A stretch of 64,000 nucleotides of DNA from contig NC_021353.1 in NCBI RefSeq assembly GCF_000404225.1, forward strand, positions 248,001 to 312,000. The letters are read 5' to 3'. This stretch comes from Candidatus Methanomassiliicoccus intestinalis Issoire-Mx1 (GTDB lineage: Archaea > Thermoplasmatota > Thermoplasmata > Methanomassiliicoccales > Methanomassiliicoccaceae). Made by a program: the position numbers and the translations under genes. Position 1 is the first letter of the stretch, and the number at the start of each line of letters is the position of its first letter. This document shows positions 9,255-17,252 of the stretch, piece after piece. The notes beneath the pieces were generated by a model. It had not been told where the DNA came from. It saw only the letters and a program-made list of their open reading frames with translations, and made no database searches.

Positions 9255-10030
9255 AGTCCCAAGACCTCGTACATTGTATGAATTTTACCACTGTTTTTGT
9301 TAGCTATCCATCTTATGGCGGCAACAGCGCCTTCTGCAAAAGCTTCTCTTGAGTGTGCACGATGCGTGAGTTCTATACGTTCTTTGTTGCCTGCAAAGAT
9401 TACGGTATGTTCTCCAACGACATCCCCGGCTCTGACAGAGTGTATACAGATTTCGTTGCCTCGCGCCCCGACTTCGCCTTCTCTGCCGTATAAATACTCA
9501 GTTTTGCAGCTGTTGGCTGCGATAAGTTCAGCAGCCTTTTTAGCCGTTCCAGACGGAGCATCTTTTTTCTGATTGTGATGAGTTTCAATTATTTCGATAT
9601 CGTAGTCTTTCAAAGCAGCAGCTAATGATTCGCATGTTTTGAAGAATACATTTACACCAACTGAAAAATTAGGGGTAACAACGGCTCCGCTGCCGTCTGC
9701 AGCAATATTCTTTTCAAACGTTTCCATAACTTCTTTAGGTATGCCAGTTGTGCCTATCACATAATTCAGACCTTTCCTGCGGGCAGCCGGAAGAGTCTTG
9801 ACTATTGCTGATGGAGATGTAAGATCTACATACACATCAGCATCTTTTACAGCTTCACTTAGTCTGTCAGCCCCGATGCATCTTACTCCAGGTAAAATTT
9901 CTCTACCGATATTTGCGCTTCCTTCTGAAACAATTGCTCCGGAAAGTTTCATGTCTTCCTGTTCAGAGACTAGTCTGCAGACTAAACTTCCAAGCTTTCC
10001 AGTAGCGCCGCCTACCACCACAGAAATCAT
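9251..10030 (-). CDS. dapB: 4-hydroxy-tetrahydrodipicolinate reductase
   Basis: 259 residues. It reduces the DapA product with NAD(P)H to tetrahydrodipicolinate. The Rossmann glycine motif VVGGATGKLGS is at the N-terminus, and the catalytic/substrate segment IETHHNQKKDAPSGTA, with its His-His pair and Lys, lies near residue 150. Length and motifs are standard. It starts nine bases after the dapA stop and overlaps lysC at its 3' end. Confidence 0.95.
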   Translation of the reverse strand: MISVVVGGATGKLGSLVCRLVSEQEDMKLSGAIVSEGSANIGREILPGVRCIGADRLSEAVKDADVYVDLTSPSAIVKTLPAARRKGLNYVIGTTGIPKEVMETFEKNIAADGSGAVVTPNFSVGVNVFFKTCESLAAALKDYDIEIIETHHNQKKDAPSGTAKKAAELIAANSCKTEYLYGREGEVGARGNEICIHSVRAGDVVGEHTVIFAGNKERIELTHRAHSREAFAEGAVAAIRWIANKNSGKIHTMYEVLGL

Positions 10031-10039
10031 AAAAAAACC

Positions 10040-10912
10040 TCACAATAAGCCTTGCATAGACAGCACGGATCTAAGCCGGTCTTCATTTTTTCTCTCCATG
10101 TCGCACAGCGGTAATCTGAGAGGTCCAGATGGGTATCCGGCCAGCCTCATGGCGGTTTTAATCGGGATAGGATTTGTTTCTAAAAATAAAACATCGTACA
10201 GCGGCATCAGTTCTCTGTTTATCTGATTGGCTTTTTCAGAATCTCCACTCAGCATAGATTTGATCATGGCAGACACTTTGTCTGGAACTATGTTGGACGA
10301 AACTGATACGGCACCTTTTGCACCTACAGCCATTGCAGGCAGAGTCAGAGCATCGTCTCCAGACAACACTGAGAAATCTTTTGGTGCAAATGCAGCTATT
10401 TTTCCAATCTGATTTAGATTGCCGGAAGCTTCTTTTACACCTGCAATTCCTGGAATTTTTGCCAGTTCCAGCATTAAATCTGCAGTGATATTTGTTCCGG
10501 TTCTTGATGGTATGTTGTATATGATAATAGGAATATCTACTGATGAAGCGATGGCTTCAAAATGAAGACGGATTCCTTTAGAAGTCGGTTTATTATAATA
10601 TGGACATATGGAAAGAACAGAATCTGCCCCAATGTCCTGTGCAGCTTTGCTCAGCTCCAGAGCTTCAGAGGTCGAATTTGATCCTGCTCCGGCCATCACT
10701 TTAGCTTTTGTTACCGAATTAACTGTTATGTCTATTACTTTTAAATGTTCTTTATAACTTAATGTTGCAGATTCTCCGGTTGATCCGCAGGGGACTATCG
10801 TGTCTACCCCGTTTTCTTCCTGAAATCTTATCAGCTCTTTCAAACCTTCTTCATCGATATCTCCGTTTGATTTCATCGGTGTAATTATGGCCGTTGAACA
10901 TCCAGAAAACAT
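10040..10912 (-). CDS. dapA: 4-hydroxy-tetrahydrodipicolinate synthase
   Basis: 290 residues, a TIM-barrel aldolase condensing pyruvate with aspartate semialdehyde. Visible signatures are GSTGESATL (carboxylate loop), YYNKPTSKGI with the catalytic tyrosine, YNIPSRTGTNI, and the Schiff-base lysine in GVKEASGN. The start at 10912 has GGAGG eight bases upstream and sits just after the regulator stop; the longer in-frame ATG at 10936 would overlap the regulator gene and lacks such a site. Confidence 0.95.
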   Translation of the reverse strand: MFSGCSTAIITPMKSNGDIDEEGLKELIRFQEENGVDTIVPCGSTGESATLSYKEHLKVIDITVNSVTKAKVMAGAGSNSTSEALELSKAAQDIGADSVLSICPYYNKPTSKGIRLHFEAIASSVDIPIIIYNIPSRTGTNITADLMLELAKIPGIAGVKEASGNLNQIGKIAAFAPKDFSVLSGDDALTLPAMAVGAKGAVSVSSNIVPDKVSAMIKSMLSGDSEKANQINRELMPLYDVLFLETNPIPIKTAMRLAGYPSGPLRLPLCDMERKNEDRLRSVLSMQGLL

Positions 10913-10913
10913 T

Positions 10914-11336
10914 TCAGATGCCTCCGAAATGCTCATTGAGAATCAGTCTGGTTCTTGTTGATTGAACATTGTCAAATCTTCTAATTCTCTCAATTATCTC
11001 ATTGAGCTGAGGAGAGGATGTAACATCGATGATGGCTACTATATCTTCTTCACCAGTAACCTCATAAACTTCAGAAACTCCATCGAATTTTGCAATTTTA
11101 GTTGCTACATCGGAGGTGTTAACATTTACATTAATGTTAATCTCTATAATCGCTTTCACATTTTTACTGCTTGTTTTTATTGTAAATGACTGAATGATGT
11201 CTTCATCTACAAGTCGTCTTACTCTGCTGCGAATCGTACCTTCAGAAACCTTAAGCTGGTTGGCGATATCCACAAATGGTCTTCTGGAATCTTTTTTCAG
11301 TATCTCTATAATCCTCTCATCTAGATAGTCTATCAT
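10914..11336 (-). CDS. Lrp/AsnC-family transcriptional regulator heading the lysine operon
   Basis: 140 residues: an N-terminal winged helix-turn-helix (LDERIIEILKKDSRRPFVDIANQL...GTIRSRVRRLVDEDII) and a C-terminal RAM/ligand-binding domain (VSEVYEVTGEEDIVAIIDV). Archaeal relatives include LysM, a lysine-responsive regulator of lysine genes. Because this gene leads the dap/lys operon, autoregulation and lysine sensing are the natural inference. ATG 11336 has a GAGGG site five bases upstream. ATG 11369, about 30 bases from the TATA box, would give a leaderless start with 11 extra residues and cannot be excluded. Confidence 0.9.
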   Translation of the reverse strand: MIDYLDERIIEILKKDSRRPFVDIANQLKVSEGTIRSRVRRLVDEDIIQSFTIKTSSKNVKAIIEININVNVNTSDVATKIAKFDGVSEVYEVTGEEDIVAIIDVTSSPQLNEIIERIRRFDNVQSTRTRLILNEHFGGI

Positions 11337-11397
11337 TTTATCCCTCGCGCAACCCTCTACGATTTCCATTGCAACTTTTGATGATAACCGAAAATGA

Positions 11398-11406
11398 TTA
11401 TATAAC
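11398..11406 (-). promoter_or_regulatory. TATA box of the lysine operon
   Basis: On the minus strand this reads GTTATATAA, about 30 bases upstream of ATG 11369 and 63 bases upstream of the preferred regulator start. It is the only clear promoter before seven tightly packed genes. Confidence 0.55.
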
Positions 11407-11462
11407 TATTACTGATGATGGATTGCCATTAAGATAATTCGTAATTAAAAGTTGTAAAAGCC

Positions 11463-12356
11463 TTATAAGCGCTTGTCCTTTTTTTCCATAGATCTGATAA
11501 GCTCTAACAATGCGCTGTTTATAGGAACCGGTATGCCTATGCCGCCTGCTCTTCTTACAATTTCGCCGGTTATCTGATTTATTTCAGTCTTTCTGCCTTT
11601 TTCAATATCCTGAAGCATACTTGACTTGTTAGATGATGTCTTTTCTGCAATATCCCTCACGGCTTTCCAAGGATCATCAAGCATGACACCTTCTGCTTCT
11701 GCAACTGCAGCAGCTTCGTAACATGCCTCTTTTGCCAGTGACATATATGGTTCATACAGAATGCAGCCGTTTGTTTTTCCAGATATCACTGTAATGGGGT
11801 TGATTGACGCATTGGCTATGGCTTTCATCCATATGTCTGAGAATATGCGGCTTGAAGTTCTTGCTTCAAATCCGCTTTTTATGAAAATGTCTGTGATTTT
11901 TTCTGCGGCATCGTCATATGGTCCGAATGAAGTGACCCCCTCACCCGCCAGAACAATCTCGCCCGGTCTGGTCATTGTAACTCCCATGGTTGTTGTTCCC
12001 ACAACTCCTTTCCTGCCGAATCTGCGGGAAATATGTTCGTAGTTTCCCAGACCGTTTTGAATGGAAGCTATGATTGTATTATCATCAATTATTCTGGAGA
12101 TATCATCGCCGGCATGTTTGGAGTCGTAAGCTTTTGTTGTAACGATTATAACATCTGGAGGTTCCATGCCGTCTATGGAAGTTACACATTTTAGGAACAC
12201 TCTCTCTTTTCCTTTACTGCTGCATACAAGCAGGCCGTTTGAAGAGATGGCATCTGCATGGGGTTTCCTGGATACTAATGTAACATCATGCTGCCCGCTT
12301 AACTTCTCACCTATGGCGCTCCCTATCGCCCCTGCCCCATACACTAATATGTTCAT
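11463..12356 (-). CDS. panE: 2-dehydropantoate 2-reductase (ketopantoate reductase)
   Basis: 297 residues. It reduces ketopantoate to pantoate with NADPH for coenzyme A synthesis. The N-terminal dinucleotide motif VYGAGAIGSAIG, the segment VTTKAYDS, SIQNGLGNYE, and the catalytic lysine region WMKAIANASINPI are typical of the family. The ATG forms an ATGA overlap with the stop of the upstream AGT-EndoV gene. Archaeal phosphopantothenate synthetase is encoded elsewhere in the window (33457-34206), so a complete archaeal CoA branch is likely. Confidence 0.9.
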   Translation of the reverse strand: MNILVYGAGAIGSAIGEKLSGQHDVTLVSRKPHADAISSNGLLVCSSKGKERVFLKCVTSIDGMEPPDVIIVTTKAYDSKHAGDDISRIIDDNTIIASIQNGLGNYEHISRRFGRKGVVGTTTMGVTMTRPGEIVLAGEGVTSFGPYDDAAEKITDIFIKSGFEARTSSRIFSDIWMKAIANASINPITVISGKTNGCILYEPYMSLAKEACYEAAAVAEAEGVMLDDPWKAVRDIAEKTSSNKSSMLQDIEKGRKTEINQITGEIVRRAGGIGIPVPINSALLELIRSMEKKDKRL

Positions 12357-13294
12357 GTAGCTCTTTTCCTTGCGAGTGTTGCTTCATTATGCGCTGTTCT
12401 AAGAGGGAGTGGAATCCCGTGACATAAGAAGCGAATGCACAATTCAGTTGCTGTATTTAGAGATACACGGTGGCCGACTGAAACATATGTTGCTGAGCGC
12501 CCTTCCTTTAATGCAATTCCGGATATCTTTCCGTCAATCGTGATCTCTGATCTGTTTGATTCTGGTGATTCCACATGGCCGTATAATAATGATTTAGCGG
12601 CACCGATTGTTGGGACATTGCAAAGCACTCCCAGATGCGAAGCTATTCCCGCCCGGGGATGCAGCAGACCATGTCCATCTACCAGATATATTGCATCTTT
12701 TACATCAATCAGCTTTGAAAGTACTGGAGCTTCCCGGTAAGATAGGTATGTAGGAATATATGGAAATCTTACGGAGCACTCAACCTTCTTAATCTCTACC
12801 AGCTCATTGTTTTCCAAGCTGTAGACTGCAGCTACGCCAAACGATCTTTCACCAATGTATGATACATCTAAACCGACAACATGCCGGAGAACTCCAAAAT
12901 CGTCTTCTTCTACAACGTGTTCACGTATCTCTTCCTGCTCATCCCGAAGCTGCTTCAGCACATTTGGAATATTAAATTCTGCAAATCTCACGGAAGAAAA
13001 GTTCTCTATGCTTCCGTTTTTGATCTCAACTCCTTCTGATTCAAGAAGGGTGATTTTCTTGTCTGAATTTTTGCCTTTTCCGCTGTACCATCCGACCTTT
13101 CCGTCTGAATATACAACCCTGTGGCATGGTACAACTATTGGAGTCGGGTTTTTAGACAAAATTTCTCCGACAGCTCTTGAAGCCCGAACATCCCCAAGCG
13201 CTTTGGCAATATCCCCATATGTTGAAACCATTCCTTTTGGGATTTGGGATGTTGCTTCATACACCAATGAAACAACATCGGGAGATTCGAGCAT
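12353..13294 (-). CDS. O6-alkylguanine-DNA alkyltransferase / endonuclease V fusion
   Basis: 313 residues with two repair domains. Residues 1-100 form an MGMT-type domain with the suicide cysteine in VVPCHRVV and the DNA-binding RASRAVGEIL helix. From about residue 130 an endonuclease V (Nfi) domain follows, with metal-ligand motifs GLDVSY, SYREAPVL, VDGHG and an AAKSLL lysine. The first repairs O6-alkylguanine by self-alkylation; the second nicks near deaminated bases (inosine). A chimera of this order is described from Ferroplasma acidarmanus. ATG 13294 has AGGTG upstream and starts eight bases after the nitroreductase stop; a GTG at 13324 is the longer alternative. Confidence 0.93.
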   Translation of the reverse strand: MLESPDVVSLVYEATSQIPKGMVSTYGDIAKALGDVRASRAVGEILSKNPTPIVVPCHRVVYSDGKVGWYSGKGKNSDKKITLLESEGVEIKNGSIENFSSVRFAEFNIPNVLKQLRDEQEEIREHVVEEDDFGVLRHVVGLDVSYIGERSFGVAAVYSLENNELVEIKKVECSVRFPYIPTYLSYREAPVLSKLIDVKDAIYLVDGHGLLHPRAGIASHLGVLCNVPTIGAAKSLLYGHVESPESNRSEITIDGKISGIALKEGRSATYVSVGHRVSLNTATELCIRFLCHGIPLPLRTAHNEATLARKRAT

Positions 13295-13302
13295 CAGCGC
13301 AC

Positions 13303-13794
13303 CTACTGATACTTTTCCCAGCACACAATTTCATCCAGATCTTTTCTTGGTCTTGCAGCAGGCGATTCATCCGGATAGCCAATCGTCATACACAGTGCAA
13401 CGCGCATATCTGCAGGTATTTTGGCGACTTCCTTGACCTTATCTTCTTCAAAAGCGCCTATCCAGCAGGTGCCCATTCCCAGCTCTTCTGCCTGCAGCGT
13501 TATGTGATCAAGCATAATCACGCAGTCTTCCGCACTCCATCTTTTCTCGGGATTATGAACTGCAATCAAAACTGCTCCGCATTCTTTTACGAAGCTTTGG
13601 TTTTTGCAGGCGGCGACCATTTCTAATTTTATCTTTTTATCTGTTATCACAATCAACTTTCTTGCCTGATCGTTTCTTGCAGACGGCGACAGACGGGCAG
13701 CTTCCAGAATCTTAGACATATCCGCTTTGGAAATCTGTTCCGGCTTGTATTTTCTGACGCTTCTTCTGTTTGCAATAGCTGTACTCACTTCCAT
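13303..13794 (-). CDS. Nitroreductase-family flavoprotein
   Basis: 163 residues. The N-terminus AIANRRSVRKYKPEQIS is the FMN phosphate-binding signature of the family, and LSPSARNDQARKLIVI follows. A later stretch, EELGMGTCWIGAFEEDKVKEVAKIP, closes the flavin site. Members are FMN-dependent NAD(P)H oxidoreductases with broad substrates, so the true substrate is unknown. A GGTGG ribosome-binding site precedes the ATG. The gene ends in TAG, one of only four such stops in the window; reading through would add just three residues before TGA. Confidence 0.88.
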   Translation of the reverse strand: MEVSTAIANRRSVRKYKPEQISKADMSKILEAARLSPSARNDQARKLIVITDKKIKLEMVAACKNQSFVKECGAVLIAVHNPEKRWSAEDCVIMLDHITLQAEELGMGTCWIGAFEEDKVKEVAKIPADMRVALCMTIGYPDESPAARPRKDLDEIVCWEKYQ

Positions 13795-13806
13795 ATTTAT
13801 CCACCT

Positions 13807-14760
13807 TTACTCATATTCCCAAAACCGTACTGATGTGTTATCTTTAGGATTTACCACCATGTTAAGTTCTTCGTTGCAGAATCTGCAGATGCCGTCTGTT
13901 TTCTGTGCGCGGGTTGACACTCTTCTCACAGCAACCCGTCCGCACCTTGGACAAACAGTATCTCCAGCACTGGGGTAGTTGACGTTTCCTAAATACACAT
14001 ATTTGAGACCCTGATCATACCCTATCTGCCTGGCATTTAGAAGAGTACTTATCGGCGTACTGTCAAGATGACGCAATTCAAAGCATGGATGGAATGCATT
14101 GAAATGCACTGGTATCCGTTCGTTTATGCTTCTTACCCAGTTTGAAAAAGCTTCCAATTCCTCATGGCTGTCATTTATCCCGGGTATAACAAGGTATGTC
14201 AGTTCGATATGATTTTTATGCTCTGCTGCCAGTTCCACACTTTCCAGGACCGGCTTCAGTGTTCCGCCGCAGTATTTTTGATAAAACTGATCTGAAAATG
14301 ATTTTACATCAATATTGAAAGCATCGATATACTCAAGAAGTTCGCTCATCGGTTCTTTCTGAATGTAACCGTTGGTCACGCATACGGTGTATAATCCGTT
14401 CTTTCTGGCTTCTGCAGCAGTATCTTCCATAAACTCATACCAGGTCGTCGGCTCATTGTATGTGAAGGCAATTCCGCCGCATTTCTTAGATAACGCCCTT
14501 TTACAGATCTCCTCTGGCGAGGTAACTGCTGAATTTACGACCCATACCTGCGAAATCTGATAATTCTGGCAGTTTTTGCAGCTCAGATTGCAGCCCCAGC
14601 CGCCGATGGAATACACGTATGTGGAGGGATGAAAATGAAACAAAGGCTTCTTTTCAACAGGATCTACATGGGCTGAGGAAAGGTTTCCATAGGGTGTTTC
14701 CAGAACACTATGTTTATTGGATCTCACTTTACATCGTCCAGATTTGCCTCTGGGTATCAT
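13807..14760 (-). CDS. amrS: AmmeMemoRadiSam-system radical SAM enzyme, start uncertain
   Basis: At least 317 residues. It has a CX3CX2C radical SAM site (CNLSCKNC), the GGEP-like region FTYNEPTTWYEF, and a C-terminal zinc ribbon (CPRCGR...CRFCNEE). The family usually works with Memo and AMMECR1 proteins, which are not adjacent here. The usual N-terminal cysteine block is encoded upstream of ATG 14760 in the same open frame (CELCPHSC, from about 14784), and homology-like sequence (YWEKIGGKIHC) continues to about 14817. However, no ATG, GTG or TTG occurs in frame before the TAG at 14863-14865. The real start is therefore probably a rare codon (ATT 14844 or ATA 14790). Confidence 0.85.
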   Translation of the reverse strand: MIPRGKSGRCKVRSNKHSVLETPYGNLSSAHVDPVEKKPLFHFHPSTYVYSIGGWGCNLSCKNCQNYQISQVWVVNSAVTSPEEICKRALSKKCGGIAFTYNEPTTWYEFMEDTAAEARKNGLYTVCVTNGYIQKEPMSELLEYIDAFNIDVKSFSDQFYQKYCGGTLKPVLESVELAAEHKNHIELTYLVIPGINDSHEELEAFSNWVRSINERIPVHFNAFHPCFELRHLDSTPISTLLNARQIGYDQGLKYVYLGNVNYPSAGDTVCPRCGRVAVRRVSTRAQKTDGICRFCNEELNMVVNPKDNTSVRFWEYE

Positions 14761-14830
14761 GCAGCTATGAGGGCAGAGTTCGCAGTGTATCTTTCCTCCG
14801 ATCTTTTCCCAGTATTTTCCTACCTGGTAA

Positions 14831-15793
14831 TCAGCTTTTAAAATGTTCCCAACCCCTGTATTCTAATTTAACTGGTTTTCCACTTTTCATCATGACATTA
14901 TCATTCCCCTTTGCTTCACCTATGATGTAAAAATTACCTCCAAGGGCTTTGCGCAGATACTCTTCTCCCAGAGGATCAAATGTGAATACAAGTTCGTACT
15001 CTCCTCCGAAGTATAGCACAGTTTCCAGCTCGTCTGAATTGGTTCTTCGGATGACATCTTTGGTTTCTTCTGTGATGGGGATTTTTTCCCAGTCAATTTC
15101 AAAATATACATTTCCGCTGTGTCTGGATATCTCATTGATTGAGTATGCCAGTCCGTCGGTCACATCCATGCAGGCAGTCACATAGCCGGAATCTGAAAGA
15201 ACACATCCTTCTTTGGTTCTTGGAAACGGTGTGAACAGACTTTTTTTAATTCCGGGAGCGTCAATATTTGACTGGACAGCAAAGAAACCAGCGGCTGCAG
15301 TTCCGATCGGCCCGGTAACTCCTATGAGATCTCCTGGCTTTGCCCCGCCTCTTTTCAGCATCTTTTTTTCATCAACTATTCCCAGAGCTGTTCCGGAAAT
15401 CACAATGCCTGCACCTTCTTTGGTGTCTCCGCCCAGAATCTCTGCGCCTATTGCGTCTGAGCATTCCCGTACTCCTCTCATCATTTCTCTGAAACATGAA
15501 ACTTCCAGATCCCTTTCCATGAACAGTGATACGAGTATGCCGATTGGAGCAGCACCCATGGCAGCCACATCGCTGTAATTAACTGCCGCTGCGAACCAGC
15601 CGATATCATAATAGCTCATTCCTTCAGACGCATGAGTTTTTTTAGACATGATGTCAGACGAAACTACTATGCATTTGTCTCCGATTTTGATGGCAGCTGC
15701 ATCATCCCCAGGACCCAGAGCCACTCTGCTGTGTGAGTTTTTAACAATCTCATTTACAAGTGCTTTTTCTCCGACAGTGCCCAGGGTAGCCAT
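14831..15793 (-). CDS. thiL: Thiamine-monophosphate kinase
   Basis: 320 residues. It phosphorylates thiamine monophosphate to the active diphosphate. The N-terminal motif LGPGDDAAAIKIG with its metal-binding aspartates, the VSSDIMSKKTH segment, NYSDVAAMGAAP, and GGDTKEG are the hallmarks of the PurM/ThiL fold. A TATA-like TATTAAAC at 15821-15828 lies about 30 bases before the ATG, suggesting a leaderless transcript. It is the first gene of the thiL-amrS-nitroreductase-AGT/EndoV-panE run. Confidence 0.95.
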   Translation of the reverse strand: MATLGTVGEKALVNEIVKNSHSRVALGPGDDAAAIKIGDKCIVVSSDIMSKKTHASEGMSYYDIGWFAAAVNYSDVAAMGAAPIGILVSLFMERDLEVSCFREMMRGVRECSDAIGAEILGGDTKEGAGIVISGTALGIVDEKKMLKRGGAKPGDLIGVTGPIGTAAAGFFAVQSNIDAPGIKKSLFTPFPRTKEGCVLSDSGYVTACMDVTDGLAYSINEISRHSGNVYFEIDWEKIPITEETKDVIRRTNSDELETVLYFGGEYELVFTFDPLGEEYLRKALGGNFYIIGEAKGNDNVMMKSGKPVKLEYRGWEHFKS

Positions 15794-16008
15794 GAGTTAC
15801 ACACTACACATTATTAGTTTAATAGTTACCTTTGGAACAAGTCTGCAGTCTGCTTGCTATTTTGTCTATTACCTAATTTTTCGTAATTTCATTTTTAGAT
15901 AAATACGATAATCGATTTTTAGGCAGTACTTTTGTACGAAAAAATGCTAATTTGGATGATTAGTATCTAACCGTTAAATATTGAGAGCTTAATTGTCCCT
16001 CGATCTTG

Positions 16009-17250
16009 ATGAAATTGACTATTCCTTATGGGAAGGACGAAGCACAGGACTTAGTAATCCCAGATGAAAACTTTGCAGGTGTAATATATCCTAATGATGT
16101 AACAGTCGGAAACGAATCCGATGAGATCCGCCGAGCGTTGGACAATCCTGCTGGAGGTCCGACTCTTGAAGAGTTCCTCAAAGGCGGTAAAGACGTAGTA
16201 TTCATTGTTAATGACGGAACCCGTCCAACACCGACCAGAAAAGTATTGGATGCTTTGGATGAGCGCATGGATCTTTCATCGGCTAGATACCTGATAGCAA
16301 CTGGCTCCCACCGCGCCCCTACAGATGAAGAATATGACTTCATATTTGGAAAACATTATCAGCCGCTGAAGGACAAGATTTATTCTCACGATTCTAAAAA
16401 TGACAACTGCATCAATCTGGGAAAGTCAAAAAACGGCACAGAGATGGAAGTCAATGAAATGGCAGTCAATGCTGACAGACTTGTGATCATCACCTCTGTC
16501 GAACCGCATTATTTTGCAGGATATACGGGAGGCAGAAAAAGCTTCCTTCCCGGCGTAGCTTCATACAAAACAATCGAGCAGAATCACAAACTGGCAATGA
16601 AGCGCGAGGCTCAGGCGCTGGTGCTTGATGGAAATCCGGTCCATGAGGATATGATGGATGCTCTTGAGGTTGTCAAAGGAAAGCAGATATTTGCAATCCA
16701 GATTGTATTGGACAGGCATCAGAATATCTATAAAGTGGAGGCAGGAGATCTCCATAAATCATTTGCAGCAGCCGTAGCACATGCAAATGAGGTATTTTCA
16801 GTCAAAATAAAAGAGAAAGCCGATATTGTCGTCTCAGTCGCACCTTATCCAATGGATGTAGATTTATATCAGTCCCAGAAAGCTTTGGACAATGGCAAGT
16901 GGGCTCTAAAAGATGAAGGAATTATTATAATGGTTTCAAAATGCAGGGAAGGCGTGGGACACCCGACATTCCTGCAGCAGCTTTCGCTTTCAAGCGATCC
17001 CAAAGAAGTGCTTGAAAATCTGGCGAAAGAGTATAAATTAGGATACCATAAAGCAGCAAAGATGGCAGAAATTGCTGTGTGGGCTAATATGTGGGCGGTT
17101 ACTGAACTTGACCACGAGCTTTTGAAGAAAGCAAATATTAGGCCATTCTACAAGATTCAGGATGCAATTGACACTGCTTTAAGTTTGAAGAATGATGCTA
17201 AGATTCTTATCAGCATGGACGGAAGCATCACTGTTCCAAGGGTGGAATAA
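16009..17250 (+). CDS. larA: Lactate racemase-like nickel enzyme (LarA family)
   Basis: 413 residues. LarA uses a nickel-pincer nucleotide cofactor bound to a lysine. Residues equivalent to the cofactor and catalytic set are visible: GSHRAP (histidine), EPHYFAGYTGGRKSFLPG (histidine and the pincer-bearing lysine), and NHKLA. Family members racemise lactate or other 2-hydroxy acids, so the substrate is open. The LarB/C/E cofactor genes are not in the window. A TATA-like TTAAATAT at 15974-15981 lies about 30 bases before ATG 16009, consistent with a leaderless mRNA. It is followed two bases later by a two-CCG Fe-S protein. Confidence 0.88.
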   Translation: MKLTIPYGKDEAQDLVIPDENFAGVIYPNDVTVGNESDEIRRALDNPAGGPTLEEFLKGGKDVVFIVNDGTRPTPTRKVLDALDERMDLSSARYLIATGSHRAPTDEEYDFIFGKHYQPLKDKIYSHDSKNDNCINLGKSKNGTEMEVNEMAVNADRLVIITSVEPHYFAGYTGGRKSFLPGVASYKTIEQNHKLAMKREAQALVLDGNPVHEDMMDALEVVKGKQIFAIQIVLDRHQNIYKVEAGDLHKSFAAAVAHANEVFSVKIKEKADIVVSVAPYPMDVDLYQSQKALDNGKWALKDEGIIIMVSKCREGVGHPTFLQQLSLSSDPKEVLENLAKEYKLGYHKAAKMAEIAVWANMWAVTELDHELLKKANIRPFYKIQDAIDTALSLKNDAKILISMDGSITVPRVE

Positions 17251-17252
17251 TT

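Noticed and set aside
12855..13626. Overlapping plus-strand ORFs of 193 and 149 codons opposite the AGT-EndoV and nitroreductase genes
   Set aside because: No promoter, no ribosome-binding site and no motif; the minus-strand genes are unambiguous.
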